Below are positions 1 to 6,105 of a DNA stretch of 10,017 nt, in pieces (position 1 is the first letter of the stretch; every line of letters begins with the position of its first letter). The translations under genes and the position numbers were made by a program. The notes beneath the pieces were generated by a model that made no database searches, was not told where the DNA came from, and saw only the letters and a program-made list of their open reading frames with translations. This DNA comes from Kineosporiaceae bacterium (lineage in GTDB: Bacteria; Actinomycetota; Actinomycetes; Actinomycetales; Angustibacteraceae). The stretch spans positions 1 to 10,017 of the forward strand of contig DAIETC010000209.1 in the NCBI GenBank assembly GCA_027345905.1. The letters run 5' to 3'.

Positions 1-188
1 TGGCCATGCGTGCCGGAGCGCTGCGCACCCGTGCCGAGAAGGTGCGACGCAAGAAGCGCGACCTCACTGTGGACGCCATCGTGGCTGCCACCGCGGTCGT
101 GCTGGCCCCATCGGTCGTGACCACAGCCGACACGTCCGACCTGGAGGTCCTCGTCGACGGGTTCGACGTCAAGATCTCGGCAGTCTGA
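1..188 (+). CDS. PIN-domain protein, 3' fragment (VapC-like ribonuclease, partial)
   Basis: Only the C-terminal 60 or so residues are inside the window. The reading frame is open to the left edge through position 3, so the internal ATG at 6 is probably not the real start; the stop is TGA at 186-188. The fragment has the shape of a PIN-domain C-terminus: a helix with an acidic residue (VDAIVAATA, D23 counted from the ATG at 6), then a strand and acidic turn (VVTTADTSDLE, D42 and D45), then a short hydrophobic last strand. In PIN nucleases these late acidic residues help hold Mg2+ for RNA cleavage, and most small bacterial members are VapC toxins of toxin-antitoxin pairs. The N-terminal half and any antitoxin gene would lie upstream and cannot be seen. 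The family call rests on pattern recognition of a short fragment. Confidence 0.6.
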   Translation, partial: AMRAGALRTRAEKVRRKKRDLTVDAIVAATAVVLAPSVVTTADTSDLEVLVDGFDVKISAV

Positions 189-415
189 ATTCGATCCTCG
201 TGATCAGCCAGTTCGACGCCGATCAAGTCCGCGGCGAATGGGTCTGGGCCCACTTAACGAGTGCGTACGAACGCTAAGCGAGTCAGCAATGTCGAGGCCT
301 CTGGGGTGCTAATGGGACTCAAGCGCACCTGATGTGACGCTGCCGGTCTTGGGCTGTCGCGTCGCTATGGCCCCACGGTCCTGCCGCCGCCGGGCCTGGA
401 TGCGACCATAGGGCG
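189..415. other. Intergenic stretch without a gene
   Basis: No open frame here has family features or a plausible start with a ribosome binding site. The stretch is less GC-rich than its surroundings and includes TTAACGAGTGCGTACGAACG at about 254-273, where GCGT and ACGC form only a 4-bp inverted repeat. There is no convincing terminator after the PIN gene and no RNA gene. The last few bases hold the start region of the mannosyltransferase gene. Confidence 0.5.
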
Positions 416-1741
416 ATGGCCGATCTCGCCGTGCACCCGGCGTCGGCCGAGCCCGCCCCCGACCCGGCACGAAGCCGCACCCGCGGCGGCCGCAGCCAGG
501 CGTACCGAACCCGCCTTGGCCGCCTGTGGGCCACGGTGCGGGCGTGGGCGCCGTGGCAGCAGGTGCTGCTGGCCTACGCGCTCTCACGCCTGGTCGCCGC
601 CGTGATCATCGAGCTCGCTGCGCTGTGGCTGCAGAACCCCGCCGGGGTGGTCGACCTGCACCCGGACTACTGGGACATGGTCGTCATCTGGGACGGGCAG
701 TGGTACCGGCAGATCGCCGAGCACGGGTACCCCCACGGCCTGCCGTTGAACGATCTGGGCCACGTCGACTACAACGCCTGGGCCTTCTTCCCGCTGTTCC
801 CGATGCTGCTGCGTGCCGTGATGACCACCGGCCTGTCCTTCTCGCTGGCGGCGACCGCGGTGAACCTGGTGGCGGGCGCCGCCGCCGCCGTGCTGCTGTG
901 GCACCTGATCGTGGCCCGGACGCCGGGGCTACCGGTGAGCCGGGAACGCGCCCGGCTCGCAGTGCTGGCGGTCGGCATCTGGTGCCTGTTGCCGCCGGCC
1001 GCCGTGCTGCAGGTCGCGTACACCGAGGCGCTGGCCGCGCTGCTGCTCGCTGCCGCGCTGCTGCTGGTCGTGCGTCGGCGCTACGGCTGGGCGGTGCCCG
1101 TCGTCCTGCTGCTCGGCCTGACCCGAGCGGTCGCCGCCCCGCTGTTCGTGGTCGTCGTCTGGCATGGCGTGGACCGGTGGCGCTCGCCGGGCGGCCTGCC
1201 GCGCTCGCAGCGCACGAGTCTGCTCGTCCTGGGCGGTGCGACTGCGGCGTCGGCCCTGCTCTGGCCGGCCATCGTCGGGTTCTCCACGGGCATCGCGACC
1301 GCGTTCTTCCAGACCCAGGCGGTGTGGGGGCAGGCGCCGGCCAAGGGCCCGTTCGTGCCGTGGATCAGCTGGGCCTGGCAGCACCTGGGGATCGTGGGGG
1401 TCCTGCTGCTGTTCGGTTCGCTGGCCGCACTCGGCTCGGTGGTCCTGGGCCGCCACGGCGCCTGGTTGAGCCCCGAGCTGCGGGTGTGGGCGCTGGTCTA
1501 CCCCACGTACCTGCTGGCGGTGGTGCGCCCGATCACCAGCATGTGGCGTTTCATGCTGCTCGACCTGCCGCTTGCCGCTGTGCTGGCCAGCATGCTCGTG
1601 CGCGGCACCAGCCTCGGGCGCCTGGGCGCACCGCACTGGCGCTGGCGGGTCGCGGCCAGCGGCCTCGCGGCCGTGGTGGCGATGAGCTGGTGGGTGGGGG
1701 TGCTGCTCACGCGCACGCCCTGGAACGACTCGCCCCCCTGA
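416..1741 (+). CDS. PIG-V-like polytopic membrane mannosyltransferase (GT-C fold)
   Basis: A 441-residue integral membrane protein with a short basic, Pro/Arg-rich cytoplasmic N-terminus (residues 1-45) followed by roughly nine to eleven hydrophobic segments. The diagnostic part is the first extracytoplasmic loop, WDGQWYRQIAEHGYP (residues 92-106, with D93 as the candidate catalytic acid), followed by NAWAFFPLFP (120-129). This pair is typical of the bacterial relatives of eukaryotic PIG-V, the GPI mannosyltransferase II family. Such GT-C enzymes use polyprenyl-phosphate sugars as donors outside the membrane; the acceptor in actinobacteria is generally unknown, so the sugar and target here are inference. 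The ATG at 416 has no Shine-Dalgarno, and a weak hexamer GACCAT (404-409) ends 6 nt upstream, as at other leaderless starts in this window. The gene stands alone and ends in a strong shared terminator. Family call firm, substrate unknown. Confidence 0.85.
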   Translation: MADLAVHPASAEPAPDPARSRTRGGRSQAYRTRLGRLWATVRAWAPWQQVLLAYALSRLVAAVIIELAALWLQNPAGVVDLHPDYWDMVVIWDGQWYRQIAEHGYPHGLPLNDLGHVDYNAWAFFPLFPMLLRAVMTTGLSFSLAATAVNLVAGAAAAVLLWHLIVARTPGLPVSRERARLAVLAVGIWCLLPPAAVLQVAYTEALAALLLAAALLLVVRRRYGWAVPVVLLLGLTRAVAAPLFVVVVWHGVDRWRSPGGLPRSQRTSLLVLGGATAASALLWPAIVGFSTGIATAFFQTQAVWGQAPAKGPFVPWISWAWQHLGIVGVLLLFGSLAALGSVVLGRHGAWLSPELRVWALVYPTYLLAVVRPITSMWRFMLLDLPLAAVLASMLVRGTSLGRLGAPHWRWRVAASGLAAVVAMSWWVGVLLTRTPWNDSPP

Positions 1742-1758
1742 GCTGGCGCCACGACAAA

Positions 1759-1813
1759 CGGCCACGGGGTGCCCCCGATGCCAGGTGGTGGCATCAGGGG
1801 CACCCCGTGGCCG
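1759..1813. terminator. Bidirectional hairpin terminator between convergent genes
   Basis: A very long inverted repeat lies between the mannosyltransferase stop (1741) and the CAP gene stop (1838). The arms 1759-1775 and 1797-1813 pair perfectly over 17 bp, then one C-A mismatch (1776/1796), then 7 more pairs (1777-1783 with 1789-1795), closing on the loop GGTGG (1784-1788). On the minus strand the hairpin is followed by GTTTGT, a short U-run that favours termination of the CAP transcript. On the plus strand there is no U-run, as is common in actinobacterial terminators. Confidence 0.93.
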
Positions 1814-1837
1814 AAGCCGGAGCGCGATCAGAGCGGG

Positions 1838-2599
1838 TCAGGCGCGCAGCACGCGGAACATCGTGCCGGTCACCACGCCGGTTGCCCTCCAGTGGTGCGA
1901 GCGCTCCCAACGGATGACGGCCGCTCGGGTCTGCGGCCCGAAGATGCCATCAGCTCGAACGCCGAGCCGGCGCTGGATCCGCTGGACGACGACCCCTCGG
2001 CTGCCGACCCGGTAGCTGGCCCAAGCGGGCGGTGCCACGAAGCGCACCGCTGCCCGCGGCGCGACGTACCGGGAGGCGGCCGCCACCCACGTCGGCTTCC
2101 GGAACACCTCAGCCACCCACAACCGGCCACCGCTGTAGGCCACGCCGATGCCCACCTGGCTGAAGTCGCTGTCCAGGATGTTCGAGCGGTGCATCGGAGA
2201 GTTCATGAACGCCTGGTGCAGCCCCGGGACGTCGTACCCGACGCCCACGTTCTCGCCGACGAAGCGCCAGTTCGTGACCTGGCTGGCCAGGTTGGGGTTG
2301 TGCCGCAGGGTGCCGCTGGACGCCATGGTCTCGGCCCAGCGGCGCGCAACGGCGGTCAGGTCGCTGGACACGGCGTACCTCGGCCGCCCGGCGCTCGTGC
2401 GGGCCGCATTGATGCTCGCCACGAAACCGGCCTCGGCACTGCCCGTCGAGGCCTGGGCGGGGGCGGCGGCGACCAGGCCCGTGAAGCCGGTGACGGCCAC
2501 GGCCAAGCTCGCCAGAGCGGCGACCAGGCGGCGCCGGGCCGGTCGTGGCTGCGCTGCGGATCGCAGCTGCGCTGTGGGTCGGACGAGAAGTGCACTCAT
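1838..2599 (-). CDS. Secreted CAP-domain (SCP-like) protein with C-terminal peptidoglycan-binding domain
   Basis: A 253-residue exported protein. Residues 1-50 form a signal peptide: an Arg-rich n-region, a hydrophobic Ala/Leu/Val core at about 25-47, and a likely cut after AQA (50). The CAP domain spans about 55-168 and keeps the four cavity residues of the family: H100 (RHNPNL), E116 (VGENVG), H137 (MHRSNILDSDF) and E164 (WVAEVF). A flexible Ala/Val-rich linker leads to a peptidoglycan-binding type 1 fold at about 194-250 (YRVGSRGVVVQRIQRRLGV, then DGIFGPQTRAAV). The protein is therefore probably retained at the cell wall. Bacterial CAP proteins are poorly understood and no reaction can be assigned. 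The ATG at 2597-2599 is supported by a Shine-Dalgarno AGGGAG on the minus strand (2606-2611). It is divergent from the DNA glycosylase gene and converges on the shared terminator. Confidence 0.9.
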   Translation of the reverse strand: MSALLVRPTAQLRSAAQPRPARRRLVAALASLAVAVTGFTGLVAAAPAQASTGSAEAGFVASINAARTSAGRPRYAVSSDLTAVARRWAETMASSGTLRHNPNLASQVTNWRFVGENVGVGYDVPGLHQAFMNSPMHRSNILDSDFSQVGIGVAYSGGRLWVAEVFRKPTWVAAASRYVAPRAAVRFVAPPAWASYRVGSRGVVVQRIQRRLGVRADGIFGPQTRAAVIRWERSHHWRATGVVTGTMFRVLRA

Positions 2600-2744
2600 G
2601 AGGGTCTCCCTGCGGCAGGGCTCTCGCTCCGCCGTGGCTGGCTCGGTGGTCCTTGCGCCGGTTGTCCCGACCCCTCATGTCTCGGGTGGCGCAGGGTGCG
2701 GATAGATCGCCCGAACGGGTGCCGTGCACTTGGCGAGGTCGTCA

Positions 2745-2758
2745 CGCTGCGTGCAGCG
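2745..2758. promoter_or_regulatory. Inverted repeat in divergent CAP/glycosylase spacer
   Basis: CGCTGC-GT-GCAGCG is a perfect 6-bp-arm palindrome in the 195-bp spacer between two divergent genes. It lies just upstream of where a -35 element for the glycosylase promoter would be. It could be an operator, but in DNA this rich in GC a palindrome of this size may be chance. A smaller repeat, CCCG-AA-CGGG, lies at 2710-2719. No clear promoter for the CAP gene was found in the spacer. Confidence 0.25.
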
Positions 2759-2782
2759 CGGCATCGGGCCCTACGCCGGTGG

Positions 2783-2794
2783 CACACTGCCCAG
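2783..2794 (+). promoter_or_regulatory. Candidate -10 element for leaderless glycosylase gene
   Basis: CACACT at 2783-2788 resembles the actinobacterial -10 (TANNNT, one mismatch) and ends exactly 6 nt before the ATG at 2795. There is no Shine-Dalgarno, so the transcript probably begins at or next to the start codon. No recognisable -35 is present. Confidence 0.5.
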
Positions 2795-3655
2795 ATGCCC
2801 GAGCTTCCCGAGGTCGAGGCGCTCGTCCGGTTCTTGCGCGAGCACACGCTGGGTGAAGTCGTCGCCCGGGTCGAGGTGGCCTCCATCAGCGTCCTGAAGA
2901 CGGTCGACCCGCCGGTGTCCGCGCTGGCGGGCCTGTCGATCGCCTCGGTGAACCGGCACGGCAAGTGGCTCGACGTCGACGTGGACGGCCTGCACCTGGT
3001 CTGGCACCTGGGCAAGGCGGGCTGGCTGCGCTGGTCGCAGGCGCAGCCGGATCGGCCCGCGCGCCCCGGCAAAGGCCCGGTCGCGCTGCGGGTGGTGCTG
3101 GATGGCGGGCCCGGGTTCGACCTGACCGAAGCGGGCACCCGCAAGCGGCTGGCGGTGTATGTGGTGCGTGACCCGCAGCAGGTGCCCGCGATCGCGACGC
3201 TGGGGCCGGACCCGCTGGACCCAGATTTCGACCGGGCCGCGTTGGCCGCGTTGCTGTCCGGACGCCGCTCTCAGCTCAAGGGGGTGCTGCGTCAGCAGTC
3301 CGTTCTTGCCGGCGTCGGCAACGCCTACTCCGACGAGGTGTTGCACGCGGCCCGGCTCTCGCCGTACGCGCTCGCGGACACGCTGAGCGAGGAGCAGGTC
3401 GACCGGCTGTACTCCAGCCTTCGCCAGGTGCTGAGCGACGCCGTGCTCGCTGCGTCGGGCCGTCCGGCGGCGCAGCTGAAGGACGCCAAGCGGGCGGGCA
3501 TGCGGGTGCACGGACGCGCCGGCCAGCCCTGCCCGGTCTGCGCCGACACCGTCCGCGAGGTCAGCTTCGCCGAGTCGGCGCTGCAGTACTGCCCCACGTG
3601 CCAGACGGGCGGGCGGCTGCTGGCGGATCGCCGGCTGTCTCGCCTGCTTCGCTGA
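2795..3655 (+). CDS. Fpg/Nei-family DNA glycosylase/AP lyase, atypical subfamily
   Basis: A 286-residue base-excision-repair enzyme of the usual family length. The N-terminus MPELPEVE supplies the catalytic Pro2 (nucleophile after Met removal), E3 and E6. K57 (RHGKWL) matches the catalytic lysine of Fpg. The helix-two-turn-helix at about 160-183 contains QSVLAGVGNAYSDEVL, with N176. A C-terminal zinc finger has C246, C249, C266 and C269. It departs from classical Fpg in three places: K74 replaces the Met of the HLGM loop, the DPRRFG loop is replaced by EAGTRKRLA (112-120), and the zinc-finger Arg before the third Cys region is absent (FAESALQYC, 258-266). The enzyme should still excise damaged bases and cleave the strand, but lesion preference may differ. 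I chose the ATG at 2795 because the frame upstream, open to 1769, runs through the CAP gene in antisense and carries no family sequence. The enzyme should act on chromosomal DNA. Confidence 0.9.
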   Translation: MPELPEVEALVRFLREHTLGEVVARVEVASISVLKTVDPPVSALAGLSIASVNRHGKWLDVDVDGLHLVWHLGKAGWLRWSQAQPDRPARPGKGPVALRVVLDGGPGFDLTEAGTRKRLAVYVVRDPQQVPAIATLGPDPLDPDFDRAALAALLSGRRSQLKGVLRQQSVLAGVGNAYSDEVLHAARLSPYALADTLSEEQVDRLYSSLRQVLSDAVLAASGRPAAQLKDAKRAGMRVHGRAGQPCPVCADTVREVSFAESALQYCPTCQTGGRLLADRRLSRLLR

Positions 3656-3680
3656 GCCGCCCAGCCCGCTCGCTTACACT
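3652..3680 (+). promoter_or_regulatory. Promoter of the DUF4012 gene
   Basis: TACACT at 3675-3680 is a good actinobacterial -10. Seventeen bases upstream, CTGAGC (3652-3657) is a partial match to TTGACA and overlaps the stop codon of the glycosylase gene. The predicted start point near 3687 gives a leader of about 23 nt carrying a Shine-Dalgarno GGGAGG (3700-3705), 4 nt from the ATG. This gene therefore has a conventional leader, unlike several of its neighbours. Confidence 0.6.
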
Positions 3681-3709
3681 GCTCGGGCACCTGCAACCCG
3701 GGAGGCTAG

Positions 3710-5650
3710 ATGACCGACACCATCCGCACGGAACCCGCGACCCGGCCCGACACGCCGAGTCATCGGGGGCGCACGGTGGGGATGGTGGCGCTCGGCCTGC
3801 TGTTGGTAGCAGCGTTCTTCGCCTGGGTAGGTCTGGGCACCCTGAGCGCCGCAAAGGTGGTCCAGGAGCGGGCCAGCGCGGCGCAGTCTGAGCTGGCGTT
3901 GTTCCACACCACGCTGCAGACCGGCGACAGCGTCGGCGCCAAGGCGCACCTGCAGGCGGGGGCCCGGGCGTTGACGCAGGCGCAGGACGCCGCGAACCGC
4001 CCGCAGGTGCGGATCGCGAAGTACCTGCCGTACGTCGGGCGCACCGTGCGTGACCTGGACCACCTGCTCGCGGCCGCCAAGGTGCTCAGCGGCGCGGGTT
4101 CGAACGCGCTCGAGCTGTACACCCAGTTCAGCGGCGCCAACTCCAAGCTGTTCTCCCACGACACCTTCAGCATCCCGGCGATCCGGCGAGCAAGTGCGGC
4201 GGTCGGCTCCTTGTCGGCGGCGTTGGACACCGCGCGCAGGGACCTGAACCAGGTGACCGGCACTGGCCCGCGGGGCGCCCAGGCGCTGGAGAAGAAGAAA
4301 CTGGCGCTGAAGCAGGTCGAGAGCCTGAGCCGCCAGACCCGAGATCTGGGCCCGCTGCTGCAGGCGATGCCCGCCGCCGTGGGCGCCAACGGCCCGCGCA
4401 CCTACCTGGTGACCGTCCTGAACCCGGCCGAAGCGCGCGCCCCGGGTGGGGCTCCGTTGTCGGTGGCGTTCCTGCGCCTGGACCAGGGGCGGCTGAGCAT
4501 CCCGATCCAGGGCCAGACCTCGGTGCTGACCCGCATGAACGCACCGCACCTGTTCACCCCCGCCAGCGGCGACCCGTGGCTGCAGGGTCGGGCCGAACGC
4601 CGGTTCGTCAACGCCAACGTGAACCCGGACTTCAGCATCGCCGGCGAACAGCTGGCCCGGGCGTCCTCGCAGTTTCGGCAAAAGCCGGACGGCGTCATCG
4701 CGCTGGACGTGCAGGCGATCGGCAAGCTGCTCGCGGTCACCGGCCCGATCCAGTCCGCGCAGTACGGCCAGCTGACGTCGGCCAACGCGGTGCAAAAGCT
4801 CGTCATCGACGCCTACCTGCAGCCGATGGACCAGGCGGTGCGCCACGAGCAGAACGACCAGCTGATGTCGACCATGCTGCAGCGGCTCACCCAGGGCGGC
4901 GGCCTGATCGGCAAGGCCCGGGCCCTGGGCCAGGCGATCCCCGGGCGGCATCTGCAGCTGTACTTCCGCGACCCCGCGCTGGAGAAGATCGTGGACGCCG
5001 CGCACGCAGGCGGGCGGGTCACCACCGTGCCCGTGGGCGACCTGGCGGCGGCGTACACCCAGAACATGAACGGCAGCAAGGTCGACACCTACCAGCACCG
5101 GACGCTGAAGGAGACGATCACCCTGGCCGCCGACGGCTCGGCCACCGTGCGCCGTACCGTCGTGATCGCCAACCGCACCCCGCCGTACACCGGCGGTGGC
5201 ACCGACCCCCGGTTCGGGTACTACACCCGCTGGTCGATCCTGCGGGTGATCAACCTGATGACGCCCGGGTCGTCCACGACGGCCCAGCCCACGCCGGCGA
5301 ACAGCCCCGGGTTCTTGGCCGGCACGGCCCAGCACAAGGGGACCGACGGCGAGGGCCGCCCGTACGCCGACGCGGTGGCGCAGATCCCGCCCGGCGGTAC
5401 GGCCCAGCTGACCTGGCAGTACCGGCTGCCCAAGGCGGCGGTGCGGGACGGAAAGAACCTGCGGCTGCTCATCCACGCGCAGACCCAGCCGATCGTGGTG
5501 CCACCGAACCTGCAGGTCACGGTGATTGCGCCCACGGGCTGGACCGCGCAGGTGGGCCCGGGCTGGACGAAGACGGCCAACGGCGCCAGCGCCACCGAGA
5601 CGATCGACCAGAACCGGCTGCTGCAGCTGGTGCTGACACCAGGCGGCTGA
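3710..5650 (+). CDS. DUF4012 domain protein, membrane-anchored and extracytoplasmic
   Basis: A 646-residue protein with one N-terminal membrane anchor (residues about 22-44, after a cytoplasmic Arg/Thr/Pro tail) and the rest predicted outside. Residues 45-215 are helical and charged, with coiled-coil-like stretches (50-95 and 160-215). The DUF4012 core follows: NGPRTYLVTVLNPAEARAPGG (starting at N228), then PDGVIALDVQAIGKLLAVTGPI (326-347). A C-terminal beta-rich part begins with NGSKVDTYQHRTLKETITL (from N454) and ends near 644. The biochemical function of DUF4012 is not known; members are often found near envelope polysaccharide genes in Gram-positive bacteria, so a cell-surface role is plausible but inferred. 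The ATG at 3710 has a clear Shine-Dalgarno GGGAGG 4 nt upstream. It starts 54 bp after the glycosylase stop but has its own promoter. No defect is seen. Confidence 0.88.
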   Translation: MTDTIRTEPATRPDTPSHRGRTVGMVALGLLLVAAFFAWVGLGTLSAAKVVQERASAAQSELALFHTTLQTGDSVGAKAHLQAGARALTQAQDAANRPQVRIAKYLPYVGRTVRDLDHLLAAAKVLSGAGSNALELYTQFSGANSKLFSHDTFSIPAIRRASAAVGSLSAALDTARRDLNQVTGTGPRGAQALEKKKLALKQVESLSRQTRDLGPLLQAMPAAVGANGPRTYLVTVLNPAEARAPGGAPLSVAFLRLDQGRLSIPIQGQTSVLTRMNAPHLFTPASGDPWLQGRAERRFVNANVNPDFSIAGEQLARASSQFRQKPDGVIALDVQAIGKLLAVTGPIQSAQYGQLTSANAVQKLVIDAYLQPMDQAVRHEQNDQLMSTMLQRLTQGGGLIGKARALGQAIPGRHLQLYFRDPALEKIVDAAHAGGRVTTVPVGDLAAAYTQNMNGSKVDTYQHRTLKETITLAADGSATVRRTVVIANRTPPYTGGGTDPRFGYYTRWSILRVINLMTPGSSTTAQPTPANSPGFLAGTAQHKGTDGEGRPYADAVAQIPPGGTAQLTWQYRLPKAAVRDGKNLRLLIHAQTQPIVVPPNLQVTVIAPTGWTAQVGPGWTKTANGASATETIDQNRLLQLVLTPGG

Positions 5651-5695
5651 GCACTGTTCACCGGGCGCCGCTGGCCATGGCCGAGCCCAGGGTGG

Positions 5696-5707
5696 CAGGC
5701 TGGCCGG
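5696..5707 (+). promoter_or_regulatory. Candidate -10 element for leaderless rhodanese gene
   Basis: CAGGCT (5696-5701) ends 6 nt before the GTG at 5708, with no Shine-Dalgarno. The 18 bases from 5693 through the GTG match the equivalent 18 bases at 8413-8430, before the GDPD gene, at 15 positions. This supports a shared start architecture. Confidence 0.5.
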
Positions 5708-6034
5708 GTGAGCATCGCCGAGACGGTTACCGTCGACGACATCCCGGCCGGGGCGCCCCTGGTGGACGTTCGCGAGCCGGACGAGTGGGCGGCGGCCCAC
5801 GTCCAGGGTGCCCAGCTGGTGCCCCTGGCCCAGGTCCCCGACCACGTCGAGCAGTTCTCGGCGATGGCGCCGGTGTACCTGATCTGCCGGTCCGGTAACC
5901 GTTCGGGTCGGGCCGCCCAGTGGCTGCGCCAGCAGGGTGTCGCGGCCGTCAACGTCGCTGGGGGCATGCAGGCGTGGGCGGCACGCGGGCGGGCGATGGT
6001 CAGTGACAGCGGCGCCGAGCCCAAGGTGATCTAA
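5708..6034 (+). CDS. Single-domain rhodanese-like protein
   Basis: A 108-residue protein that is essentially one rhodanese domain. It has the substrate-domain signature LVDVREPDEWAAAHVQGA (residues 18-35). The active loop is C60-R-S-G-N-R-S66, where C60 would carry the persulfide. The closing motif GGMQAW is at 85-90. There is no signal peptide, so it is cytoplasmic. Rhodaneses move sulfane sulfur from donors such as thiosulfate to thiophilic acceptors; the six-residue CRSGNR loop is the usual sulfurtransferase size rather than the longer phosphatase-type loop. The physiological partner cannot be inferred, since no sulfur, molybdopterin or tRNA-thiolation gene is adjacent. It begins with GTG 57 bp after the DUF4012 stop and has its own likely leaderless promoter. 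The ATPase gene follows after 71 bp. Confidence 0.9.
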   Translation: MSIAETVTVDDIPAGAPLVDVREPDEWAAAHVQGAQLVPLAQVPDHVEQFSAMAPVYLICRSGNRSGRAAQWLRQQGVAAVNVAGGMQAWAARGRAMVSDSGAEPKVI

Positions 6035-6084
6035 CCCGTCCGACACGGCTTGCCTTGTCTGGGCACGTATGCGTCGTTCGCTAG

Positions 6085-6105
6085 ATCGCGCGATACAGTC
6101 CGATC
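6085..6105 (+). promoter_or_regulatory. -10 element with overlapping palindrome before the AAA ATPase gene
   Basis: TACAGT (6094-6099) is a good TANNNT match ending exactly 6 nt before the GTG at 6106; no Shine-Dalgarno is present, so a leaderless mRNA is likely. The perfect 10-bp palindrome ATCGCGCGAT (6085-6094) abuts and shares one base with the -10, where a bound repressor would block RNA polymerase. No convincing -35 is visible. The palindrome as operator is speculative. Confidence 0.5.

Noticed and set aside
254..290. Possible operator or SOS-like box in the first intergenic region (GCGTACGAACGC)
   Set aside because: Only a 4-bp-arm repeat is present, and the actinobacterial LexA consensus (TCGAAC, four bases, GTTCGA) is not met.
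526..1917. A 463-codon plus-strand frame overlapping the mannosyltransferase
   Set aside because: Its Arg/Ala/Gly-rich translation has no membrane segments or motifs, it runs through the terminator hairpin, and it is a frame shadow of the real gene.
1769..2794. Upstream extension of the glycosylase frame to an ATG at 1769
   Set aside because: The added 342 residues are antisense to the CAP gene and show no domain; the PELPEVE motif must be at the N-terminus because Pro2 is the nucleophile.
2600..2794. c-di-AMP (ydaO-type) riboswitch in the long leader of the CAP gene
   Set aside because: Such riboswitches often precede actinobacterial cell-wall hydrolase genes, but the conserved GGGGTGAA-like and CAGCTAACC-like segments that I would expect are not present on the minus strand here.
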